Assembly (NCBI GenBank): GCA_900541285.1
Contig: UQJA01000090.1
Coordinates: 1-8,458 of the forward strand
DNA: 8,458 bases
Source of the DNA: an uncultured Collinsella sp.
Lineage (GTDB): Bacteria > Actinomycetota > Coriobacteriia > Coriobacteriales > Coriobacteriaceae
Direction: 5' to 3'
Shown here: piece after piece, positions 1 to 8,395 of the stretch
Numbering within the stretch: the first letter of the stretch is position 1
Layout: the number at the start of each line of letters is the position of its first letter
Position numbers and translations under genes: made by a program
The notes under the pieces: model-generated
Told to the model about the DNA's origin: nothing
The model's database searches: none
Seen by the model: the letters and a program-made list of their open reading frames with translations, nothing else

Positions 1-1017
1 TGCCTCATCGGCATCGGCCGTCGCATGGTTCGCGGCCCAGCGCAGGTTCTCGACCGTACCGGCGATACGCGTGAGCGAGTTCTCGGCACCCTCCAGGCGC
101 TCCCAAGAAAAGTCGAGCGGCGAGCGATAGCTCGTCTGCAGCATCAGAAGGCGCAGAGCGGCAGCGGAGTGCTGCTCGAGGACCTCGGCCAGCGTAAAGA
201 AGTTGCCGAGCGACTTGGACATCTTCTCGCCGTCAACCAGTAGCATGCCCGTGTGCATCCAGGTGTTGGAGAAACCCTGGTGCCAGGCGCAGGTGGCCTG
301 GGCGCACTCGTTCTCGTGATGCGGGAAGGCAAGGTCGGAGCCGCCGCCGTGGATGTCGATCGGAGTGCCCAGGTAGCGATGCACCATAGCGGCGCACTCG
401 GTGTGCCAACCGGGACGGCCCTCGCCCCAGGGGCTCGGCCAGCTGGGCTCGCCGGGCTTGGCGGCCTTCCACAGGGCAAAGTCGAGCGGGTCGTTCTTGT
501 CCTCGTTCTCCTCGATGCGCGCGCCAACCATAAGGTCGTCGATGTTGCGGCCCGAGACCTGGCCATAGTTGGGATCGCTGCGCACGGCAAAGTACACATC
601 GCCGTTATCGGCTGCGTAAGCGTGGCCCTGCTCGATAAGCGTCTTGATCATGGCGATCATGGGGCCGATCTCCTTGGTGGCGCGGGGACGCACATCGGGA
701 TCGAGCACGTTGGCAGCGCGCATGACGCCGATGAACTTGTCCGAGAACTCCGTCGCGACCTCGGCGGCAGTGCGGCCCTGCTCGTTGGCGCGCTTGATGA
801 TCTTGTCATCGACATCGGTGAGGTTCTGGGCGAACGTGACCTCGTAGCCGCTCGCGATGAGCCAGCGACGAATCACGTCAAAGCTGATGAACGTGCGGGC
901 ATTGCCGATGTGGATGTTGTCGTAGACCGTGGGGCCGCACACGTACATGCGGACCTTGCCGGACTCGATGGGCTGGAACTCTTCCTTTTTATGGGTAGCG
1001 CTGTTGTAGATACGCAT
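1..1017 (-). CDS. cysS: Cysteinyl-tRNA synthetase, 3'-truncated by the window edge
   Basis: Class I aminoacyl-tRNA synthetase that charges tRNA-Cys with cysteine in the cytoplasm, using ATP. I translated 339 codons by hand with no stop; the family is about 460-480 residues, so roughly 120-140 C-terminal residues lie outside the window. Visible hallmarks are the N-terminal MYVCGPTVYD block, the HIGH-type ATP motif as HIGN (residues 36-39), the KMSKS loop (265-269), and the zinc ligands C27, C208, H233 and E237, spaced as in the E. coli enzyme. The start is the ATG at 1015-1017. Its AAGGAG Shine-Dalgarno is formed by the last two sense codons of ispF, and only 3 nt separate the ispF stop from this ATG, so it is the promoter-distal gene of the disA-ispD-ispF-cysS cluster and probably translationally coupled. 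The catalytic core is complete and shows no oddity. Confidence 0.97.
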   Translation of the reverse strand, partial: MRIYNSATHKKEEFQPIESGKVRMYVCGPTVYDNIHIGNARTFISFDVIRRWLIASGYEVTFAQNLTDVDDKIIKRANEQGRTAAEVATEFSDKFIGVMRAANVLDPDVRPRATKEIGPMIAMIKTLIEQGHAYAADNGDVYFAVRSDPNYGQVSGRNIDDLMVGARIEENEDKNDPLDFALWKAAKPGEPSWPSPWGEGRPGWHTECAAMVHRYLGTPIDIHGGGSDLAFPHHENECAQATCAWHQGFSNTWMHTGMLLVDGEKMSKSLGNFFTLAEVLEQHSAAALRLLMLQTSYRSPLDFSWERLEGAENSLTRIAGTVENLRWAANHATADADEA

Positions 1018-1020
1018 TCG

Positions 1021-1515
1021 TTACTCCTTAACGGTTTTCTGTAGCAGGCAGACGGCCCAGGCGCCGATTCCCTCGCCCTGGCCTTCCCAACCGAGCTTTT
1101 CGGTCGTAGTGGCGGCGACGCCCACGTTTTCGACGTCAACACCCAGGGCATGGGCAAGGTTGGCGCGCATGGCATCGCGGTGCGGGGTGATCTTGGGTTG
1201 CTGACAGGCAATGGTGCAATCGGCATCGACAAACTCGAAGCCCAGCTCGCGCGCATAGTCCATCACGCGAGCGAGCAGCACCATCGAATCAGCACCCTCA
1301 TAGGCGGGATCGGTGTCGGGGAATAGCTTGCCGATGTCTCCCCCGCGGCAGGCGCCCAGAATGGCGTCGGCCAAGGCGTGCGCGAGCACATCGGCATCCG
1401 AGTGGCCCAGCAGGCCGCGCTCGTAGGGAATGTCGACACCGCCGATGATACATCGACGCCCCTCCACCAGACGGTGGACGTCGTAGCCATGGCCAATGCG
1501 CAGGTTACTGAACAT
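1021..1515 (-). CDS. ispF: 2-C-methyl-D-erythritol 2,4-cyclodiphosphate synthase
   Basis: Fifth enzyme of the MEP isoprenoid pathway: it cyclises CDP-methylerythritol 2-phosphate to 2,4-cyclodiphosphate with loss of CMP, as a homotrimer in the cytoplasm. The 164-residue product has the family's usual length. It opens with RIGHGYDVHRL, which carries metal ligands D12 and H14. GLLGHSDADV follows (H38-S39), with the third ligand at H46, then IGKLFPDTDP (61-70), and the ATTTEKLG substrate/CMP loop at 135-142. The chosen start is the ATG at 1513-1515, because the conserved N-terminus follows it at once and a GAGAGGA ribosome site (plus-strand 1524-1530) lies 8 nt upstream. An in-frame ATG at 1548 would add 11 residues with no family similarity. 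The gene overlaps the 3' end of ispD by 11 nt, linking two enzymes of one pathway. Their separation here, rather than an IspDF fusion, is the ordinary arrangement. Confidence 0.96.
   Translation of the reverse strand: MFSNLRIGHGYDVHRLVEGRRCIIGGVDIPYERGLLGHSDADVLAHALADAILGACRGGDIGKLFPDTDPAYEGADSMVLLARVMDYARELGFEFVDADCTIACQQPKITPHRDAMRANLAHALGVDVENVGVAATTTEKLGWEGQGEGIGAWAVCLLQKTVKE
1024..1029 (-). promoter_or_regulatory. Ribosome binding site of cysS inside the ispF end
   Basis: AAGGAG on the minus strand, 6 nt before the cysS ATG. It coincides with the final Lys-Glu codons of ispF, directly before its TAA stop, so a ribosome finishing ispF sits on the cysS initiation site. This supports coupled translation and fixes the cysS start. 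Confidence 0.8.
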
Positions 1516-2233
1516 GGGGAAGGTCCTCTCCCTCGGCCATGCGGCCAAGCAGAATCGCGGTTACGGGACGCAGGTCCTCGGGCACCGTCACCTTAAGGTT
1601 ATCGCGCGGGCTCTGAACGCAACGGACGCGTCCGCCCATGCGCTCGACCAGCGATGAATCGTCGGTACCGATAAAACCCTCGGCGATAGCAGCGGCGTGA
1701 GCGCGCTTCATGGCGTCGACGCTAAAGATCTGCGGCGTCTGCGCAGCCCAATAGAGCTCGCGCGGCGGCGTCTCGACGATATTATCGCCGTCGACGATTT
1801 TGAGCGTGTCGATCGCGGGCTGGCCGCACACGACACCGTCGAGAGCACGGTCGCTCACGAGCACGTCGATCGCATGATCGATGGCCTCGGTCGTAATGAG
1901 CGGACGAGCACCGTCGTGAATGGCGACATATTCGAAACCCGCCGGAACCGCATGCACACCGGCACGGGTGGAATCCTGACGGGTATCGCCGGCATCGGCA
2001 AAGCTGATGGGCGTGTCATAGTCAAACGGGTCGATAGCCAGGCGGCGCATCTCGGCACGACGCTCAGCAGGACACACCACCACGATGTGGCCGACCTTGT
2101 CGCTCCGATCGAACGCGCGGATGGACCAGCTCATGAGCGGACGGCCCGCCACGTTAACGAGCTGCTTGCCACCGGGATTACCAAAGCGCTGGCCGCTGCC
2201 ACCGGCAACGACTACGGCGCATACGGGCGCCAT
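1505..2233 (-). CDS. ispD: 2-C-methyl-D-erythritol 4-phosphate cytidylyltransferase
   Basis: Third MEP-pathway enzyme: it joins MEP and CTP to give CDP-methylerythritol and pyrophosphate. The 242-residue protein is one nucleotidyltransferase-fold domain. Visible motifs are the CTP-binding loop AGGSGQRF (10-17) with R16, the KQL segment with K23, the conserved HDGARP (106-111), the RELYWAAQTPQIF block (158-170) with TPQ at 166-168, GTDDSSLVE (189-197), and the C-terminal substrate-binding DNLKVTVPEDL (211-221) with K214. The ATG at 2231-2233 overlaps the disA stop by one base (TAATG), and AGGGG lies 8 nt upstream inside disA, so reinitiation from disA is likely. The C-terminus overlaps ispF by 11 nt. 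All catalytic residues that I can place are present. Confidence 0.96.
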   Translation of the reverse strand: MAPVCAVVVAGGSGQRFGNPGGKQLVNVAGRPLMSWSIRAFDRSDKVGHIVVVCPAERRAEMRRLAIDPFDYDTPISFADAGDTRQDSTRAGVHAVPAGFEYVAIHDGARPLITTEAIDHAIDVLVSDRALDGVVCGQPAIDTLKIVDGDNIVETPPRELYWAAQTPQIFSVDAMKRAHAAAIAEGFIGTDDSSLVERMGGRVRCVQSPRDNLKVTVPEDLRPVTAILLGRMAEGEDLPHVQ

Positions 2234-3300
2234 TATGCGTTCCCCTGTTTGGTGCCCTTCATGCGGTACAGGGAGTCCGCAAGAATGGCAGGGTTGTTAA
2301 CGCCAAAGTCGCCCAGGCGCTCCGGATCCTCGCTGATGTCGTCCATGAGCTCCTGCAGCGAGCCATACTCGTCGACGATCTTCTCGGCCACGCCGTCGCG
2401 CACGACGGACACGCGCGAAAGCGTGCGCAGGCCCAGCGGCGTCATGACGGAGTCCTCGTCCAGGTCGTCGTAACCCAGAACCGCAGCCACATGCTGTGGG
2501 TCGGACAGGTCCTTAGGTGTCATGCGAGCGAGCTCGGCGCGAATCTTCTCGGCGTTTGCCTCGGAGGAATCGCTCGCGTAGTCTCGAATCATCAGGTCAT
2601 ACTCGGTATCCATGCTGGAGCCCGCGAGCTGCTCGAGCTGCATCTGCACGAGCTTGCCCTGGTTGCCCAACTTGACAATGCAATCCTTAAGCTCGGTCTT
2701 TGCCTGCTGCATGATCTCGAAGCTCGAGAAAATACCGGTAATGTCGGCGAGCGTAACGTAGTCGTCGAGCTCGAGGGCCGTCAGGCGCAGCAGGGAGCGA
2801 TCGAGCGACTGACGGGTAGTCTGGAGCGTAGCGACGAGCTGGTTGACCGAGCTCATGATGGTGGTGACAGGCTGAATCTCGTAGCTCTTGCCGTGAACGT
2901 ACACGTTGACGACGGCACGACGGGCCGAGACCGAGATCACGATGGCATCGGTGAGCACCGACATGCGAGCGGCGGTGCGGTGACGCATGCCCGTCTCGCT
3001 CGTGGCAAGCGAGGGATCGGGATTGAGGTGGAAGTTGGCGCGCAGAATCTGGGTGAGGTCACCGTCGATGACGATGGCACCGTCCATCTTGGAGAGCTCG
3101 AACAGACGGTTCGAGGTGAACGAAATGTTGAGCGGGAAGCCGTCGTTACCGGCAGCGAGCACGTTTTCGGTGTCGCCGACGCAGATAAGGGCGCCCAGGT
3201 GACCGGCGATGATCATGTCGAGGGCGGTGCGGATCGGCTGACCAGGTGCCGTCAGGCGGATGGCCTGTTCCATACGCTTTTGCAGCTCGTTCTTATCCAA
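2233..3300 (-). CDS. disA: Diadenylate cyclase DisA (c-di-AMP synthase, DNA-scanning protein)
   Basis: Condenses two ATP into the second messenger cyclic di-AMP. In studied bacteria it is an octamer that scans DNA and lowers synthesis at branched structures. The 355-residue product has the standard three parts: the DisA_N cyclase domain (about 1-140) with DGA (73-75) and RHR (106-108), which bind ATP; a helical linker (about 145-285); and a C-terminal helix-hairpin-helix region (about 287-345). The start is a TTG at 3298-3300. GGGAG sits 7 nt upstream, and the protein aligns with the family from there; the next Met is residue 10. The usual GxGxxRA hairpin of the HhH reads GDFGVNNPAIL here, which departs from the form I know. 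It is the first gene of the cluster and overlaps ispD by one base. No radA lies immediately upstream; the neighbour there is the divergent mntP. Confidence 0.95.
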   Translation of the reverse strand: MDKNELQKRMEQAIRLTAPGQPIRTALDMIIAGHLGALICVGDTENVLAAGNDGFPLNISFTSNRLFELSKMDGAIVIDGDLTQILRANFHLNPDPSLATSETGMRHRTAARMSVLTDAIVISVSARRAVVNVYVHGKSYEIQPVTTIMSSVNQLVATLQTTRQSLDRSLLRLTALELDDYVTLADITGIFSSFEIMQQAKTELKDCIVKLGNQGKLVQMQLEQLAGSSMDTEYDLMIRDYASDSSEANAEKIRAELARMTPKDLSDPQHVAAVLGYDDLDEDSVMTPLGLRTLSRVSVVRDGVAEKIVDEYGSLQELMDDISEDPERLGDFGVNNPAILADSLYRMKGTKQGNA

Positions 3301-3307
3301 GGCATCG

Positions 3308-3312
3308 CTCCC
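3308..3312 (-). promoter_or_regulatory. Ribosome binding site selecting the TTG start of disA
   Basis: GGGAG on the minus strand, 7 nt from the TTG at 3298-3300. An ATG at 3303-3305 is out of frame with disA, and the first in-frame ATG is codon 10, which has no comparable purine tract before it. The site therefore favours the rare TTG start. This start may limit how much DisA is made relative to the ATG-started genes downstream. Confidence 0.6.
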
Positions 3313-3389
3313 ATCGTATACGCTCCATAAACGCTAAATAGTTTCTCACGGTTTGTCCCCGCAGCGCTTGCGAAATCCGATGCTTACAG

Positions 3390-3419
3390 AATGAGCGAAC
3401 ACAGCTTAGGTAGCTCATT
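3390..3419. repeat. Inverted repeat between disA and mntP, possible operator
   Basis: AATGAGC at 3390-3396 is the exact reverse complement of GCTCATT at 3413-3419. The 16-nt centre contains CTTAGGTAG, whose TTAGG resembles one half-site of DtxR/MntR-type metalloregulator operators. No second TTAGG half-site was found, so a metalloregulator role is only a guess. No T-tract follows on either strand, so it is not a typical terminator. Confidence 0.35.
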
Positions 3420-3460
3420 TGGGACGAGGCTCTCTTGACTGCTCATGTGGTAGCATCGGG

Positions 3461-3527
3461 TCTCATATTAATGAGGGAGTAGTCGCGTAATCGGGCTCGC
3501 CCGCAGAGAGGGGGCCAGACTATGGGA
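3461..3527 (+). promoter_or_regulatory. Structured mntP leader resembling a shortened yybP-ykoY Mn2+ riboswitch
   Basis: The leader has GGGAGTAG at 3475-3482 and GCCAGAC at 3514-3520. These resemble the conserved 5' block (GGGGAGUAG) and 3' block (CAAGAC/CCAGAC) of yybP-ykoY manganese riboswitches, a class often found before mntP. Between them is a perfect hairpin, CGGG-CTCG-CCCG (3492-3503). TCTCATA (3461-3467) can pair over 7 bp, one of them a G-U wobble, with TATGGGA (3521-3527), which contains the start codon. GTAGTC (3479-3484) could instead pair with GACTAT (3518-3523). The blocks are only about 45 nt apart, whereas canonical members are about 100 nt and carry a CAUACG-type loop that I cannot find. 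It is therefore either a reduced variant or a chance likeness. The purine-rich ribosome site AGGGGG (3509-3514) lies inside it. Confidence 0.45.
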
Positions 3528-4100
3528 CTCGCAGAGCTCGTGCTGCTCGCCGTTGGCCTTTCGATGGACGCTTTTGCCGTTTCCATCTGCAAGGGTCTCG
3601 GCATGAAAAAGATCAACCTTAAAGTCGCCGTGGTGCTCGGCCTGTTCTTTGGCGGCTTCCAGGCCGGCATGCCCGTAATCGGATGGGCGCTCGGCAGTCA
3701 ATTCATGGGCATCATCGGACCGATCGACCATTGGATCGCCTTTATCCTTCTGGCCTTTATCGGCGGCAAAATGCTGTGGGAAGCCTTTACCAAGGACGAG
3801 GATGAAGGCGACGACAAGGATGCCGAAAAAATCGACCTGGGCGAGTACCTGATCCTCGCCATCGCCACCTCAATCGACGCCCTAGCCGTGGGCATCTCGT
3901 TTGCGGCGCTCTCGGTTGACATCGTTCCCGCTGTATCGCTTATCGGCGTCACAACGTTTATCTTCTCCGTCGCCGGCGTAGCGATCGGCCACACCTTTGG
4001 CGCGCGCTACGAAAAACCCGCCACCATCGTGGGTGGCGTCGTACTCATCCTCATCGGGCTTAAGATCCTGCTTGAGCATCTGGGGATCCTCGCACTGTAA
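3522..4100 (+). CDS. mntP: Manganese efflux pump MntP
   Basis: Inner-membrane exporter that removes excess Mn2+ (MntP family, formerly DUF204/YebN). The 192-residue protein is close to the E. coli length of 188. Six hydrophobic segments are visible at about 3-21, 33-55, 66-86, 108-128, 133-156 and 167-188. They form two three-helix halves with matching signatures, SMDAFAVS (14-21) and SIDALAVG (117-124), whose acidic residues D16 and D119 are expected in the ion path. The loop between the halves (91-104) is very acidic (KDEDEGDDKD). The ATG at 3522 has AGGGGG 7 nt upstream. It stands alone on the plus strand, divergent from disA and convergent with pepD, with its own terminator. Control by Mn2+ is expected from the family and hinted at by the leader. 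A link with c-di-AMP is not shown by this arrangement. Confidence 0.95.
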   Translation: MGLAELVLLAVGLSMDAFAVSICKGLGMKKINLKVAVVLGLFFGGFQAGMPVIGWALGSQFMGIIGPIDHWIAFILLAFIGGKMLWEAFTKDEDEGDDKDAEKIDLGEYLILAIATSIDALAVGISFAALSVDIVPAVSLIGVTTFIFSVAGVAIGHTFGARYEKPATIVGGVVLILIGLKILLEHLGILAL

Positions 4101-4105
4101 CGAAT

Positions 4106-4141
4106 AACGGCCGCCCGGCATTACGCCAAGCGGCCGTTTTC
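4106..4141 (+). terminator. Rho-independent terminator of mntP
   Basis: Perfect 9-bp stem AACGGCCGC (4106-4114) with GCGGCCGTT (4130-4138). A 3-bp inner stem GGC/GCC (4117-4119 with 4125-4127) lies in the loop, and the tail is TTTTC. It starts 5 nt after the mntP stop. On the minus strand the stem is followed by ATTCG, a poor U-tract, so it would be a weaker stop for the convergent pepD. Confidence 0.8.
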
Positions 4142-4180
4142 ATAGCCAGCCGTTTTAGAGCGGCTTAACTAAGGCGACCT

Positions 4181-5638
4181 TTACGCAGCGAGGCGCTTGA
4201 GGACATCGATGAGCAGCTCGTAGAAGCGCTCGGCAGAAGCGAGCTCCATGCTCTCGTCCGGGGTGTGAACATCGGAGAGCGTCGGACCCACGGCGATGGC
4301 GTCCAGGCCGTGCAGGGCCTCGGCAAACAGGCCGCACTCAAGGCCGGCGTGAATGGACTCGATGCGCAGCTCGGAGCCAAAGAGCTCGCGATAGCTCTCG
4401 ACAAAGACGTCGCGGACCGGCGAATGCTCGGCATAGCTCCAGCCGGGATACTCGAACTCAAACTTGGCGTCGAAGCCCAGGACATCGGCCAGCGTCTGCA
4501 GACGATCCTTGAACTCGTTCTGCAGCGAGGTGATCGAGGAACGCGGGGACAGCATGATCTTGACCTCGTCGTCAGAGGTGGCAACCACACCGATGTTGGA
4601 GGAAACCTCGACGGAGCCGTCGGTGGCGACGTTGCGGCGAATCACGCCGTTAGGGGCAAGGCGCAGGGCGCGGATGAGGGCAAGCGCGGACTTCTGGTCC
4701 ATGGCCTCGACCTCGGCGTCGTCGGCAATCTCGACGGTGCAGGTAAAGCCGGGGTCGAAGACCTCGAGCTCGGCAGTGACGTCGGCGATGATGCCCTTTG
4801 CAATCTGGGCCGCGGCCTCGGCGGCAGCGTGGTCGGCGTAGACCAGAACAGCCTTGCACTCACGGTTGATGGCGTTGTCCTTGGTGCCGCCGTTAAAGCT
4901 AACGATGGCGGGCTCGCCGGCAACCATCAGGCGGTCGATGATGCGGGCCATGATGAGGTTGCCATTGCCGCGCTCCAGGTGGATATCGCTGCCGGAGTGA
5001 CCGCCCAGCAGGCCGGAGATGTCGAGCGTGAGGGTGCTACCGGTCTTGTGCTCGCGCACGATCGGGCAGGTGTAGGTAACGACGACGCCGCCGGCGCAGC
5101 TGACGGTGGCAACGCCCTCTTCCTCGGAGTCAAGGTTAATCATGGTGCGGGCGCTAATCTGGGACTTGTCGAGCGTCTCGGCGCCGACCAGGCCAGTCTC
5201 CTCGTCGGTGGTGAATACGCACTCGAGGGCGGGGTGAACGATCGAATCGTCATCGAGAACAGTGAGCATCAGAGCGACGGCGATACCGTTGTCGGCACCC
5301 AGGGTGGTACCGTTGGCGGTGAGGACGCCGTCCTTGACGACCAGGTCGATACCATCGGTCATAAAGTCGTGCTCAACGGAGCCCAACTTGTCGCACACCA
5401 TATCGATGTGGCCCTGCAGCATCACGGTCGGGGCATTCTCGGCACCGGCAGATGCGGACTTGCGAATGATGACGTTGTAGACCTCGTCCTGGTACACATC
5501 GAGGCCGCGCTCCTTGGCAAATGCGACCAGGAAATCGCTGATGCCCTTCTCGTTGCCAGACCCACGGGGAATCGCGCTGACCTCCTCAAAGAAATGGAAC
5601 AGCTGGGCGGGCTCGTAGCCGGTAATCTTGTAGTCCAT
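4181..5638 (-). CDS. pepD: Aminoacyl-histidine dipeptidase (peptidase M20C, PepD-type)
   Basis: Cytosolic di-zinc dipeptidase that splits Xaa-His and other unspecific dipeptides in peptide nutrition. The 485-residue product matches the family length. Metal and catalytic positions are visible: GHIDMVCDK with H77 and D79, GADNG with bridging D116, TTDEETG with general base E146 and ligand E147, NLDSEE with D170, and the C-terminal DVHTPDE with H458. The lid carries LLGGHSGSDIH (210-220), typical of M20C. The start is the ATG at 5636-5638, with AAGGAGG 4 nt upstream (plus 5643-5649) and the family N-terminus (DYKITGYEPAQLFHFFEEVSAIPRGSGNE-type opening) directly after it. The frame stays open to 5743, but those 35 residues do not look like the family. 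It has its own spacer and is probably monocistronic. Exact substrate range is not readable from sequence. Confidence 0.94.
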   Translation of the reverse strand: MDYKITGYEPAQLFHFFEEVSAIPRGSGNEKGISDFLVAFAKERGLDVYQDEVYNVIIRKSASAGAENAPTVMLQGHIDMVCDKLGSVEHDFMTDGIDLVVKDGVLTANGTTLGADNGIAVALMLTVLDDDSIVHPALECVFTTDEETGLVGAETLDKSQISARTMINLDSEEEGVATVSCAGGVVVTYTCPIVREHKTGSTLTLDISGLLGGHSGSDIHLERGNGNLIMARIIDRLMVAGEPAIVSFNGGTKDNAINRECKAVLVYADHAAAEAAAQIAKGIIADVTAELEVFDPGFTCTVEIADDAEVEAMDQKSALALIRALRLAPNGVIRRNVATDGSVEVSSNIGVVATSDDEVKIMLSPRSSITSLQNEFKDRLQTLADVLGFDAKFEFEYPGWSYAEHSPVRDVFVESYRELFGSELRIESIHAGLECGLFAEALHGLDAIAVGPTLSDVHTPDESMELASAERFYELLIDVLKRLAA

Positions 5639-5642
5639 GGTG

Positions 5643-5649
5643 CCTCCTT
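5643..5649 (-). promoter_or_regulatory. Ribosome binding site of pepD
   Basis: AAGGAGG on the minus strand, a near-perfect anti-16S match, 4 nt from the pepD ATG. The spacing is short but still workable. It decides against the longer in-frame start at 5743. Confidence 0.75.
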
Positions 5650-5682
5650 GGCGCAACTGGTTAGACAGTAAGACATGCGACT

Positions 5683-5711
5683 TGTATATTCCCAGACTTT
5701 GCGTGCATAAA
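5683..5711 (-). promoter_or_regulatory. Possible pepD promoter
   Basis: Minus-strand TTTATG (plus 5706-5711) and TATACA (plus 5683-5688) are separated by 17 nt, the ideal sigma-70/sigma-A spacing. The -10 matches consensus at four positions and the -35 at three. Transcription would begin about 35-40 nt before the pepD ATG. A second -10-like TATACG lies at plus 5759-5764 without a good -35. This is a weak call. Confidence 0.35.
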
Positions 5712-5747
5712 CCAGTCGAAAACGCCGAGCGCCCTTGCATCATCGGC

Positions 5748-5777
5748 TAACGGTGGACCGTATAGCGTAACGGTCAC
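5748..5777. repeat. Direct and inverted repeats upstream of pepD
   Basis: TAACGGT occurs at 5748-5754 and again at 5768-5774, exactly 20 bp apart (about two helical turns). GTGGACCGT (5753-5761) and ACGGTCAC (5770-5777) form an imperfect dyad of 8 pairs with one unpaired base and an 8-nt centre. The spacing suits a dimeric DNA-binding regulator of pepD. It could equally be a read-through hairpin after clpC. No known operator was recognised. Confidence 0.35.
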
Positions 5778-5795
5778 AACTTCCGCAGCTCTACA

Positions 5796-5827
5796 AATCG
5801 AGGCGCCCTTTCCGGAGCGCCTCGATT
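5796..5827 (-). terminator. Hairpin terminator after clpC
   Basis: Perfect 11-bp stem AATCGAGGCGC (5796-5806) with GCGCCTCGATT (5817-5827) and a 10-nt loop, starting 25 nt after the clpC stop. On the minus strand the stem runs into ATTTGTAG, so the U-tract is short and termination may be partial. It separates clpC from pepD. Confidence 0.65.
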
Positions 5828-5852
5828 GCGCGTATCAAATTGTCACCACGCC

Positions 5853-8315
<2,463 letters not shown>

Positions 8316-8323
8316 AACGCTCA

Positions 8324-8329
8324 CTCCTT
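8324..8329 (-). promoter_or_regulatory. Ribosome binding site of clpC
   Basis: AAGGAG on the minus strand, 8 nt before the ATG at 8313-8315. It selects this ATG over the in-frame TTG at 8370-8372, which overlaps the promoter. Confidence 0.75.
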
Positions 8330-8337
8330 TTCGGTGC

Positions 8338-8368
8338 AGTATAGCATATTGCGTCTGAAAAAGGTAAA
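8338..8368 (-). promoter_or_regulatory. Likely clpC promoter with extended -10
   Basis: Minus-strand TATACT (plus 8338-8343), preceded by TGC, makes an extended -10 element. TTTACC (plus 8363-8368) lies 19 nt upstream as a weak -35; an extended -10 tolerates this. Transcription would start near 8331, giving a short leader of about 15 nt that holds only the ribosome site. No CtsR or CIRCE operator was seen around it. The AT-rich style agrees with the foreign-looking DNA on this side of the breakpoint. Confidence 0.55.
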
Positions 8369-8395
8369 ACAAATTATGAACGATAACGCCCCGTA

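Larger units (their letters stand above)
3301..3521. other. Divergent intergenic region between disA and mntP
   Basis: These 221 nt separate the two divergent genes and must hold both promoters. No convincing disA promoter was found on the minus strand; TATACG near 3315-3320 is a weak -10 with no good -35. On the plus strand, TTGACT (3435-3440) and an extended -10-like TGGTAGCAT (TAGCAT at 3451-3456) are present but wrongly spaced to work together. A 7-bp inverted repeat, AATGAGC (3390-3396) with GCTCATT (3413-3419), has a 16-nt centre, and GCTCAT recurs at 3441-3446. The part next to mntP (3461-3527) is described separately as a structured leader. Confidence 0.5.

Noticed and set aside
253..1044. 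263-codon plus-strand frame opposite cysS
   Set aside because: Antisense shadow; the minus frame holds HIGN, KMSKS and all zinc ligands.
1516..1548. Longer ispF start at 1548
   Set aside because: Adds 11 residues unlike the family; the ATG at 1515 has a well-spaced ribosome site and directly precedes the conserved RIGHGYDVH.
1697..2473. 258-codon plus-strand frame opposite ispD and the disA end
   Set aside because: Crosses two real genes on the other strand and shows no family features.
2491..3330. 279-codon plus-strand frame opposite disA
   Set aside because: Low-complexity product rich in His, Gly, Val and Asp; antisense to a gene with clear DGA and RHR motifs.
4142..4180. Second terminator for pepD on the minus strand (AGCCG/CGGCT hairpin near 4150-4167)
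   Set aside because: Only a 5-bp stem and no U-tract in either direction; pepD may stop at the mntP hairpin instead.
4265..5671. 468-codon open frame on the plus strand opposite pepD
   Set aside because: Its product is a repetitive Gly/Val/Asp-rich string with no domain. It is an antisense shadow of pepD caused by high GC codon bias.
5639..5743. Longer N-terminus for pepD (start at 5743)
   Set aside because: The extra 35 residues are not like the M20C family, and a strong ribosome site precedes the ATG at 5638.
8316..8372. Longer N-terminus for clpC from a TTG at 8372
   Set aside because: The TTG lies within or upstream of the predicted promoter and lacks a ribosome site; the ATG at 8315 has an ideal one.
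8316..8395. CtsR or CIRCE heat-shock operator before clpC
   Set aside because: No GGTCAAA repeats and no 9-bp CIRCE dyad could be found in this spacer.
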